Part shown: positions 41,962 through 49,533 of the stretch, in pieces
Numbering within the stretch: position 1 is the stretch's first letter
Layout of the letters: every line of letters begins with the position of its first letter
Assembly: GCF_002287065.1 (NCBI RefSeq)
Contig: NZ_NSJZ01000002.1
Span: 434,001-498,000, forward strand
Length of the DNA: 64,000 bases
Direction of reading: 5' to 3'
DNA from: Paracoccus salipaludis
Lineage (GTDB): Bacteria; Pseudomonadota; Alphaproteobacteria; Rhodobacterales; Rhodobacteraceae
Translations under genes and position numbers: made by a program
The notes under the pieces: model-generated
Told to the model about the DNA's origin: nothing
Seen by the model: only the letters and a program-made list of their open reading frames with translations
The model's database searches: none

Positions 41962-41990
41962 TTGACCCGGGGGCGACGGCCCCCTATCTG
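41962..41990 (+). promoter_or_regulatory. Promoter of rnpB
   Basis: TTGACC at 41962-41967, exactly 17 bp, then TATCTG at 41985-41990. The predicted start falls about 7 nt later at 41997, the first base of the RNase P P1 helix. The -35 box begins 3 nt after the upstream stop codon. Confidence 0.8.
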
Positions 41991-41996
41991 CGCGCT

Positions 41997-42395
41997 TGCG
42001 CGGATGGCCGGATGACCGCGGGCGCTTGATGCGTCCGAGGAAAGTCCGGGCTCCATGCAGGCATGGTGCCGGGTAACGCCCGGCGGGGGCAACCCCAGGG
42101 AAAGCGCCACAGAGAACAGACCGCCCCCGCAAGCCGGGGGCAAGGGTGAAACGGTGGGGCAAGAGCCCACCGCGGGACGGGCAACCGGACCGGCACGGCA
42201 AGCCCCACCAGGAGCAATGCCGAATAGGGATCGCGCGCGGGGGCAACCCCGCAGGGCTGCCTGCGCCCCAGCAGATCCGGGTTGGCAGCTAGAGCCCGTC
42301 GGCAACGGCGGGACCAGAGGAATGGTCATCCACGGGGCGCCCCCTCGAAAAGGGCACCCCCGGACAGAACCCGGCTTACAGGCCATCCGCGCATG
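41997..42395 (+). ncRNA. rnpB: RNase P RNA (bacterial class A)
   Basis: Catalytic RNA that trims tRNA 5' leaders. The P1 helix closes the molecule: TGCGCGGATGGCC at 41997-42009 pairs with GGCCATCCGCGCA at 42381-42393. Conserved core sequences are present: GAGGAAAGTCCGGGCTCC near 42037, GCCACAGAGAACA near 42107, AGGGTGAAACGGTG near 42143, and the 3' element GGCTTACAGGCC. The length of about 400 nt and the arrangement fit the A type. A consensus promoter ends just before it. Exact 3' end is uncertain by a few bases. Confidence 0.96.
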
Positions 42396-42424
42396 ATTAC
42401 CAAGGGCTTTCGCGCAGATTCGGG

Positions 42425-42452
42425 TTGACTTGGGCAGCGTTCGCCTTAAAAG
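42425..42452 (+). promoter_or_regulatory. Candidate promoter of rpmG
   Basis: TTGACT at 42425-42430, 16 bp, then TAAAAG at 42447-42452, giving a leader of about 60 nt before the rpmG ATG. Confidence 0.6.
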
Positions 42453-42520
42453 GCGGGCTTCACAGATTTCACGGGGTTATCGGACGGGCCACTGGCCGCC
42501 CCGAAGCAGGAGCAGGACCA

Positions 42521-42688
42521 ATGGCGAAGCCGACGACGATCAAGATCCGTCTGAACTCGACGGCGGGCACCGGGCACTTCTATGTCACCAAGAAGAACGC
42601 CCGGACCATGACCGAGAAGATGACCGTCAACAAGTACGACCCCGTCGTGCGCAAGCACGTCGAATACAAGGAAGGCAAGATCAAGTAA
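42521..42688 (+). CDS. rpmG: 50S ribosomal protein L33
   Basis: Small basic ribosomal protein of 55 aa: [20 protein letters not shown], then [21 protein letters not shown] and [14 protein letters not shown]. It has no zinc-binding CxxC pairs, so it is the zinc-independent form. The ATG at 42521 follows AGCAGGAGCAGG. It has its own promoter and terminator and lies just downstream of rnpB. Confidence 0.97.
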
Positions 42689-42713
42689 GATCTGCCGTTC
42701 CGCAAGGATCAGG

Positions 42714-42748
42714 ACCGCGCCCGGTGTGACCGTGGCGCGGTTTTTTCG
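42714..42748 (+). terminator. Rho-independent terminator of rpmG
   Basis: ACCGCGCC at 42714-42721 pairs with GGCGCGGT at 42734-42741, followed by a run of T (TTTTTT, 42741-42746). It lies 25 nt after the rpmG stop codon. Confidence 0.88.
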
Positions 42749-42758
42749 TTGCGGAATA

Positions 42759-42814
42759 GGGGGGCTTTGCTCCCGGCGCCTTGCGCCTGCCCGGGATATT
42801 TCAAGACAGAAGAC
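42759..42814 (+). repeat. Convergent-gap repeat, copy A
   Basis: A GC-rich stretch with GGCGC/GCGCC pairing is followed by CCCGGGATATTTCAAGACAGAAGA. It shares the GGNTATTT core and purine-rich AGAAGA end with copies at 49414 and 58287. It lies between convergent rpmG and yciB. Confidence 0.5.
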
Positions 42815-42925
42815 CGGCGGCCGGTCCGGGCGCCGGATAGTGCCGGGCCATGCGGGGTGGCCGAGCTTGCCACATGGCCTCAGGGGCTAGGCGAGCCGCA
42901 GGTGCGGGGCGCAGAGCCGGGGCTG

Positions 42926-43528
42926 TCAGCGCGGCGAATCGCCGTTGTCCTGCGCCTGCAGGGCATGGCGATTGAACAGCGGGGCGTTCCCGACGAAGAA
43001 CAGCATCGTCAGGACGATCAGCCCCACGGTCTTGAAGACCACCCAGGTGGTGTCGCTCTGCGTGCGCCAGATCACCTCGTTCAGCGCGGCAAGGCCGAGG
43101 CAGAACCAGATGATGCGGTGGGTCAGGATGCGCCAGCCCTCGGGCGACAGGGGGATGGCCTCGCCCAGCGCGCGGCCCAGCCAGTTGCGGCCCAGCATCG
43201 CGCCCAGCGCCAGCAGCGCCGCGAAGGTCAGGTAGATCAGCGTCGGCTTCATCTTGATGAAGCGCGGGTCGTTCAGCCAGATCGTCAGCCCGCCGAAGAC
43301 CACCACCACGACCAGCGTCACGAGCTGCATGACCGACAGCTCGCCCGTCTTCTTCCACAGCACGGCATTGGCCAGCACCGTCAGCGGCACGAAGACCAGC
43401 GTCGCAAGGATCAGGCCGGGGTAGGTCTGGCCCCACAACACGACGTCCTGGTCGCGGTAGAGCAGGAACACCGCGAGGAACACGATCAGCGGCCCGTAGT
43501 CGAGCGCGGCCTTCAGCTTGGGTGACAT
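42926..43528 (-). CDS. yciB: YciB/IspZ family inner-membrane septation protein
   Basis: A 200-aa integral membrane protein with about five or six hydrophobic segments. The opening LKAALDYGPLIVFLAVFLLY, the central INDPRF-like WLNDPRFIKMKPTLIYLTFAALL and the later WRILTHRIIWFCLGLAALNEVIWR match the YciB family, which is linked to envelope integrity and septation. It follows uvrD by 21 nt on the same strand. Its 3' end faces rpmG across a repeat-containing gap. Confidence 0.92.
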   Translation of the reverse strand: MSPKLKAALDYGPLIVFLAVFLLYRDQDVVLWGQTYPGLILATLVFVPLTVLANAVLWKKTGELSVMQLVTLVVVVVFGGLTIWLNDPRFIKMKPTLIYLTFAALLALGAMLGRNWLGRALGEAIPLSPEGWRILTHRIIWFCLGLAALNEVIWRTQSDTTWVVFKTVGLIVLTMLFFVGNAPLFNRHALQAQDNGDSPR

Positions 43529-43549
43529 GGGCTGCCTTTTCGTTCTGTC

Positions 43550-45946
43550 TCAGAAGGGCACGTCGTCCGACGCCGCGTCCGAGGCGGGCTGGACGTAAGC
43601 CGCCTTGATGGTCTTGAAGCCCGCCGGGAACTCGACCGTCAAGGTGTCCTCGGCGATGCCCATCACGCTGCCGGTGCCGAACTTCTGGTGGAACACCCGG
43701 TCACCCACGGCAAAGCGCGCAGCGGGCTCGGCGTCGATCACGATGGGCGGGCGGTGCGAGGGGGCCGGGCGCGCCGCCGCGCGTTCCTGCATCCGCTTCC
43801 ATCCGGGCGAGTTGTAGACATCGGCGCGGCTGGCGCGGTCATGCATGGCCGACTGCGCGAAGGGCTGGCCCATGACCTGCGCCGCGGCCCCGAAGCCGCC
43901 GCCGTAAAGGCCGGGGGGCGTCAGCACCTCGACATGCTCCTCGGGCAGTTCGTCGATGAAGCGTGAGGGCAGGGACGACTGCCATTGCCCGTACATCCGG
44001 CGGTTGCCGGCGAAGGTGATGGTCGCAAGCTCCTCGGCGCGCGTCAGGCCGACATAGGCGAGGCGGCGTTCCTCCTCGAGCCCCTTCAGGCCGGATTCGT
44101 CCATGCTGCGCTGGCTGGGGAACAGCCCGTCCTCCCACCCCGGCAGGAAGACGATGGGGTATTCCAGGCCCTTGGCGGCGTGAAGGGTCATGATCGAGAC
44201 CTCCTCGGCCTGCTCGCTGTCCGAGGCGTCCATGACCAGCGCGACATGTTCCAGGAAGCCCTGGAGGTTGTCGAACTCCTCCAGCGCCTTGACGAGTTCC
44301 TTGAGGTTGTCGAGCCGCCCCGGTGCGTCGGGCGAGCGGTCGTTCTGCCACATCGCCGTATAGCCGGATTCGTCCAGGATGCGTTCGGCCAGTTCGACGT
44401 GGTTCACGGTCGTATCCAGCGCGTCGGCGTGCCAGCGGCCCATGAACTGCGTGAACTGCCGCAGGTTGGCCGCGCCCTTGCCGGTCAGCGCACCCGAGGC
44501 GACCACGGCCGCCGCGCCTTCCAGCAGCGACAACCCTTCCGCCCGCGCTTCGCGCTGGATCGTCTGCAGCGCCTTGTCGCCCAGCCCGCGCTTGGGGGTG
44601 TTCACGATCCGCTCGAAGGCCAGGTCGTCCGTGGGGCTGACGGCCAGCCGGAAATAGGCCATCGCGTCGCGGATTTCCTGCCGCTCGTAGAAGCGGGGGC
44701 CGCCGATCACGCGATAGGGCAGGCCGATGGTCATGAAGCGGTCCTCGAAGGCCCGCATCTGGTGGGACGCGCGCACGAGGATCGCGATGTCGTTCAGGCT
44801 GCGCCGGCCGACGGAGTGGCGGTGACCGCCGTGGAATGCCTCGATCTCCTCGCCGATCCAGCGGGCCTCGGCCTCGCTGTCCCAGTGGCCGATCAGGCGG
44901 ACCTTTTCGCCTTCGGTATGCTCGGTCCAGAGGGTCTTGCCGAGGCGCCCCTTGTTCGCCGCGATCAGCCCCGAGGCGGCGGCGAGGATGTGCGGGGTGG
45001 AGCGGTAGTTCTGTTCCAGCCGGATGACCTGCGCGCCGGGGAAATCCGCCTCGAACCGCAGGATGTTGCCGACCTCGGCCCCGCGCCAACCGTAGATCGA
45101 CTGGTCGTCGTCGCCCACGCAGCAGATGTTGCGATGTGCCTGCGCCAGCAGCCGCAGCCACAGGTACTGCGCGACGTTGGTGTCCTGGTATTCGTCCACG
45201 AGGATATAGCGGAAGCGCTCCTGCCACTGCGCCAGCACGTCAGGGTGCGCCTGGAAGATCATCACGCAATGCAGCAGCAGGTCGCCGAAATCGACGGCGT
45301 TCAGTTCCAGAAGCCGCCGCTGGTATTGCGCGTAAAGCGCCGCGCCCTTGCCGTCATAGGCGTGCGATTCGCCTTCGGGCACGCGCGAGGGCGTCAGCGC
45401 GCGGTTCTTCCAGTCGTCGATCAGCCCGGCCAGCATCCGCGCGGGCCAGCGCTTGTCGTCGATGTTCTCGGCCGCGATCAGCTGCTTCAGAAGCCGGATC
45501 TGGTCGTCGGTGTCCAGGATCGTGAAGCTGGATTTCAGATGCAGCGTGCCGTCGCCCACCAGTTCCGCATGGCGGCGCAGGATCTTGACGCTGATCGAAT
45601 GGAAGGTGCCGAGCCAGGGCATCCCTTCGACCGTTTCGCCCATCAGGCGGGCCACCCGCTCCTTCATCTCGCGCGCGGCCTTGTTGGTGAAGGTCACGGC
45701 CAGGATGCGGCCGGGCGTGGCACGGCCCTGCATCAGCAGATGCGCGATTCGCGTGGTCAGCGCACGGGTCTTGCCGGTGCCGGCGCCCGCCAGCAGCAGC
45801 ACGGGGCCGTCCAGCGTTTCCACCGCCAGCCGCTGCGCCGGGTTCAGCCCGTCCAGATAGGGCGCGCCCCGGCCCACCATCGCGCGCTGGGACAGGGAGG
45901 GTCGGGCGGCGGCCTCGAAGGCGTCGTGATCGTCGAACTGGCTCAT
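43550..45946 (-). CDS. uvrD: UvrD/PcrA-type DNA helicase II
   Basis: Superfamily 1A 3'-5' helicase used in nucleotide excision and mismatch repair, 798 aa. Motif I GAGTGKT, motif Ia VTFTNKAAREMKERV, motif II VDEYQDTN, motif III GDDDQSIYGWRGAEVGNILRF, motif IV VIRLEQNYRS, motif V VSIMTLHAAKGLEYPIVFLPGWEDGLFP and motif VI EERRLAYVGLTRAEE are in order. The C-terminal region FHQKFGTGSVMGIAEDTLTVEF is the Tudor-like RNA-polymerase-binding element. An in-frame ATG at 45958 abuts a terminator hairpin, so 45946 is preferred. Confidence 0.96.
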   Translation of the reverse strand: MSQFDDHDAFEAAARPSLSQRAMVGRGAPYLDGLNPAQRLAVETLDGPVLLLAGAGTGKTRALTTRIAHLLMQGRATPGRILAVTFTNKAAREMKERVARLMGETVEGMPWLGTFHSISVKILRRHAELVGDGTLHLKSSFTILDTDDQIRLLKQLIAAENIDDKRWPARMLAGLIDDWKNRALTPSRVPEGESHAYDGKGAALYAQYQRRLLELNAVDFGDLLLHCVMIFQAHPDVLAQWQERFRYILVDEYQDTNVAQYLWLRLLAQAHRNICCVGDDDQSIYGWRGAEVGNILRFEADFPGAQVIRLEQNYRSTPHILAAASGLIAANKGRLGKTLWTEHTEGEKVRLIGHWDSEAEARWIGEEIEAFHGGHRHSVGRRSLNDIAILVRASHQMRAFEDRFMTIGLPYRVIGGPRFYERQEIRDAMAYFRLAVSPTDDLAFERIVNTPKRGLGDKALQTIQREARAEGLSLLEGAAAVVASGALTGKGAANLRQFTQFMGRWHADALDTTVNHVELAERILDESGYTAMWQNDRSPDAPGRLDNLKELVKALEEFDNLQGFLEHVALVMDASDSEQAEEVSIMTLHAAKGLEYPIVFLPGWEDGLFPSQRSMDESGLKGLEEERRLAYVGLTRAEELATITFAGNRRMYGQWQSSLPSRFIDELPEEHVEVLTPPGLYGGGFGAAAQVMGQPFAQSAMHDRASRADVYNSPGWKRMQERAAARPAPSHRPPIVIDAEPAARFAVGDRVFHQKFGTGSVMGIAEDTLTVEFPAGFKTIKAAYVQPASDAASDDVPF

Positions 45947-45961
45947 GGGCTGCAACATAGA

Positions 45962-45992
45962 GAACGCGGGCCTTTCTGCAAAGCCCGCGTTC
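45962..45992 (-). terminator. Terminator hairpin between terC and uvrD
   Basis: GAACGCGGGC at 45962-45971 pairs perfectly with GCCCGCGTTC at 45983-45992, and the stem can extend with TTT/AAA across a bulged C. It lies 25 nt after terC and immediately before uvrD on the minus strand. The T-tract is weak (TCTCT). Confidence 0.6.
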
Positions 45993-46017
45993 CCATTCCG
46001 TTCACGTTTGCAGGGCC

Positions 46018-47061
46018 TCAGTTAACAGGATTGCCCTGCTGCCCCACGGCCTTCCCGGCCAGACGCTCGGCCGCCTCGTCCTTCTTCAGCGCGGCATCAT
46101 GACCCGGCGCGGTCTTGACCAGCGAGACGATGACGCCCGCGGCCAGGATGGCGAAGGTCACGGCCAGCGAGATCATCGGCGGCACCTTCTCGATCCCCAG
46201 GATCTCGGCCACGATCACCTTGCCGCCGATGAAGATCAGCAGCGCGGCCAGCGCGGGCTTGAGATAGGCGAAGCGGTGCAGGATCGCGGCCAGCGCGAAA
46301 TACAGCGCCCGCAGGCCCAGGATGGCGAAGATGTTCGAGGTATAGACCAGGTAGGGGTCGGTCGTGATCGCGAAGATCGCGGGCACCGAGTCGACGGCGA
46401 AGACAAGGTCGGCGAACTCGATCACGATCAGCGCCAGGAACAGCGGCGTGACGAACAGCTGCAGCTTGCCCGACCGGCCGGGCTGGCGGACGAAGAAGCG
46501 GTTGCCCACGAAGCCGTCGGTCACGCGCAGGTGGCGCTGCATCCAGCGCAGGGCGCGGTTCTGCGACAGGTCGCCCTCGTCCTCGTGCCCCGACCACAGC
46601 ATCTTGATGCCGGTGAAGATCAGGAAGACGGCAAAGACCAGCAGCACCCATTCATAGCGCTGCACCAGCGCCGCGCCGAAGCCGATCATGATCGCGCGCA
46701 GGACGATCACGCCCAGGATGCCCCAGAACAGCACCCGGTGCTGCAGGTGGCGGGGCACGGCGAAGAAGCCGAAGATCGTGGCGATGACGAAGACGTTGTC
46801 CATCGCCAGCGACTTTTCCACCACGAAGCCGGTCCAGTATTCGACGGCCGACTGCTGGCCAAGCTGCGCCCAGACGAAGCCGCCGAAGGCCAGGCCGATG
46901 CCGATGTAGAAGGCCGAAAGAAGCAGCGACTTGCGTACGCCGATCTCGCGCTGGCCCCGGTTCAGGACGCCGAGGTCCAGCACCAGAAGCACCAGCACCA
47001 GTGCCAGGAAGATCGCCCACAGCCAAACGGGCTTGCCAAGAAAAAGGGAGGTCAGCTCCAT
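46018..47061 (-). CDS. TerC-family integral membrane protein (Alx-like)
   Basis: A 347-aa protein with about nine transmembrane segments. Family signatures are FVVEKSLAMDNVFVIATIFGFFAVP and LIVIEFADLVFAVDSVPAIFAITTDPYLVYTSNIFAILGLRALYF-type, with the paired acidic residues in the membrane (EKSLAMDN, EFADLVFAVDS). Alx/TerC relatives export Mn2+ or act in metal homeostasis. A structured leader precedes it (47067-47123). The C-terminal tail is charged and disordered. The gene is divergent from metZ. Confidence 0.92.
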   Translation of the reverse strand: MELTSLFLGKPVWLWAIFLALVLVLLVLDLGVLNRGQREIGVRKSLLLSAFYIGIGLAFGGFVWAQLGQQSAVEYWTGFVVEKSLAMDNVFVIATIFGFFAVPRHLQHRVLFWGILGVIVLRAIMIGFGAALVQRYEWVLLVFAVFLIFTGIKMLWSGHEDEGDLSQNRALRWMQRHLRVTDGFVGNRFFVRQPGRSGKLQLFVTPLFLALIVIEFADLVFAVDSVPAIFAITTDPYLVYTSNIFAILGLRALYFALAAILHRFAYLKPALAALLIFIGGKVIVAEILGIEKVPPMISLAVTFAILAAGVIVSLVKTAPGHDAALKKDEAAERLAGKAVGQQGNPVN

Positions 47062-47066
47062 GTCGT

Positions 47067-47123
47067 CCTCTGCATGAGTTGCGTGATGTGACCGACATCA
47101 CGATCCGCAGAGATCGCCAGAGG
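47067..47123 (-). promoter_or_regulatory. Structured 5' leader of the terC-family gene
   Basis: Three nested pairings fit together. The outer stem CCTCTG (47067-47072) pairs with CAGAGG (47118-47123) and covers the likely ribosome site. CGATC (47101-47105) pairs with GATCG (47112-47116). CGTGATGT (47082-47089) pairs with ACATCACG (47095-47102). The two inner hairpins share two bases. This could fold as a three-way junction or switch. It does not match the known yybP-ykoY consensus. Confidence 0.4.
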
Positions 47124-47140
47124 GGCCCGGTCAAGTCTTG

Positions 47141-47168
47141 AACCTAGAGCCGGCTTCGGAAGCGTCAA
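47141..47168 (-). promoter_or_regulatory. Candidate promoter of the terC-family gene
   Basis: On the minus strand, TTGACG (47163-47168), 16 bp, TAGGTT (47141-47146). The spacer contains the palindrome GCTTCCGAAGC, and the region is bounded by CTTGA and TCAAG, so an activator of MerR type is conceivable. The leader would be about 73 nt. Confidence 0.4.
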
Positions 47169-47211
47169 GGGGGTGATTGCGCTTTTTCGGCCATGGGAGT
47201 ATCGGCCCCGC

Positions 47212-48378
47212 ATGGCCGATCGCAAGCTTCACCCCCGCACCCGTTCCGTCCACCACGGCATCCGTCGCAGCCAGTATGGCGAGATGGCCGAGGCGCTGTT
47301 CCTGACCCAGGGCTTCGCCTATGACACCGCCGAGCAGGCCGAGGCGCGGTTCCAGAAGGTGGGTTCCGACGAGTTCATCTATGCCCGCTACGGCAACCCC
47401 ACCAGCCGGATGTTCGAGGACCGCATGGCCTCGCTGGAAGGGACCGAGGACGCCTTTGCCACCGCGTCCGGCATGGCCGCCGTGAACGGCGCGCTGATGA
47501 GCATGGTTGCCCCGGGCGACCGCGTGGTGGCCTCGCGCCAGTTGTTCGGTTCCTGCCTTTACGTCCTGGACGTGCTGAAGAAATTCGGCGTGGACGTGGT
47601 GCTGGTGGACGGCACCGACCTTGACCAGTGGCGCACGGCCGTGACGCCGGGGACGAAGGCCTGCTTCTTCGAGACGGTCTCGAACCCCACGCTGGAAGTC
47701 ATGGACATCACCGGCATCGCCGGGATCGCCCATGCGGCGGGCGCGCTGGTCGTGGCCGACAACGTCTTCGCGACCCCGGTCTTTTCCCGCGCGGTCGAGC
47801 AGGGAGCGGATGTGGTCGTTTATTCCACGACCAAGCATGTGGACGGCGGGGGCCGGGCGCTGGGCGGCGTGATCTGCGGCACCCGCGACTTCGTGCGGAA
47901 CGTGGCCGAGCCCTATCTCAAGCACACGGGGGGCGCGATCAGCCCCTTCAACGCCTGGATCATGCTGAACGGGCTGACCACGATGGACCTGCGCGTGCGC
48001 GCCATGGCCGACAGCGCGCTGGCCGTGGCCCAGGCGCTCCAGGGCGCCGGTTTGCCGGTGATCTATCCGGGGCTGCCCTCGCATCCCCAGCACCAGCTTG
48101 CCATGCGGCAGATGGGCTCGGGCGGCACGATGGTCGCCTTCGACCTCGGCTCGCAGGAGGCCGCCTTTGCCATGCTGAACCGGCTGGAACTGGTGTCGAT
48201 CTCGAACAACCTGGGCGACGCCAAGTCCATCGCCACCCATCCGGCCACGACCACGCACCAGCGGCTGAGCGAGGCCGATCGCGCCACGCTGGGCATCGGG
48301 CCGGGGCTGGTGCGCCTGTCCGTAGGGCTGGAACACGAGGACGACCTGATCGCCGATCTTCTGGGGGCGCTGGCCTGA
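47212..48378 (+). CDS. metZ: O-succinylhomoserine sulfhydrylase
   Basis: PLP enzyme that makes homocysteine directly from O-succinylhomoserine and sulfide in methionine synthesis. The 388-aa protein has the Cys/Met-metabolism fold: FIYARYGNPTSRMFEDRMASLEG, ATASGMAAVNGALMSMV, ETVSNPTLEVMDI, VVADNVFATPVFSRAVEQGADVVVYSTTKHVDGGGR with the PLP lysine in STTKH, and the C-terminal ATTTHQRLSEADRATLGIGPGLVRLSVGLE. The TTHQRL form favours MetZ over cystathionine synthase. The ATG at 47212 gives the family start. No SAM riboswitch was recognised upstream. Confidence 0.92.
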   Translation: MADRKLHPRTRSVHHGIRRSQYGEMAEALFLTQGFAYDTAEQAEARFQKVGSDEFIYARYGNPTSRMFEDRMASLEGTEDAFATASGMAAVNGALMSMVAPGDRVVASRQLFGSCLYVLDVLKKFGVDVVLVDGTDLDQWRTAVTPGTKACFFETVSNPTLEVMDITGIAGIAHAAGALVVADNVFATPVFSRAVEQGADVVVYSTTKHVDGGGRALGGVICGTRDFVRNVAEPYLKHTGGAISPFNAWIMLNGLTTMDLRVRAMADSALAVAQALQGAGLPVIYPGLPSHPQHQLAMRQMGSGGTMVAFDLGSQEAAFAMLNRLELVSISNNLGDAKSIATHPATTTHQRLSEADRATLGIGPGLVRLSVGLEHEDDLIADLLGALA

Positions 48379-48439
48379 GCCTCTAGCCTTTCGGGGCCGG
48401 TTCACCATATTCGGGCCAACCCTTGCCCTGGACGCGCCC

Positions 48440-49402
<963 letters not shown>

Positions 49403-49413
49403 GCCAGTCAAGG

Positions 49414-49458
49414 CCGGGGCGCTGCCCCGGACCCCGGGGTATTTGGGTCAGGAAGAAC
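49414..49458 (+). repeat. Convergent-gap repeat, copy B
   Basis: CCGGGGC (49414-49420) pairs with GCCCCGG (49424-49430) around GCT, followed by ACCCCGGGGTATTTGGGTC and AGGAAGAA. It is the cleanest copy of the family in this window. It lies between convergent folE2 and ileS. Confidence 0.6.
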
Positions 49459-49500
49459 GGAAGATCCGTCCGGGCTCGGGCCGCGCCTCGAGCTGCGGGG

Positions 49501-49533
49501 CGGGTGCGCGTTCTCCGCGCACCCGGTTTCTTT
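49501..49533 (+). terminator. Rho-independent terminator of folE2
   Basis: CGGGTGCGCG at 49501-49510 pairs perfectly with 49516-49525 around TTCTC, followed by GTTTCTTTC. The T-rich side faces folE2 transcription. Confidence 0.8.

Noticed and set aside
47061..47134. yybP-ykoY (Mn2+) riboswitch upstream of the TerC-family gene
   Set aside because: The expected conserved internal-loop sequences are absent; only generic hairpins are seen, so I report an unassigned structured leader instead.
47105..47211. SAM-II or SAM/SAH riboswitch before metZ
   Set aside because: Methionine genes of this group often have one, but neither the pseudoknot pairing nor the conserved core bases can be found in this short gap.
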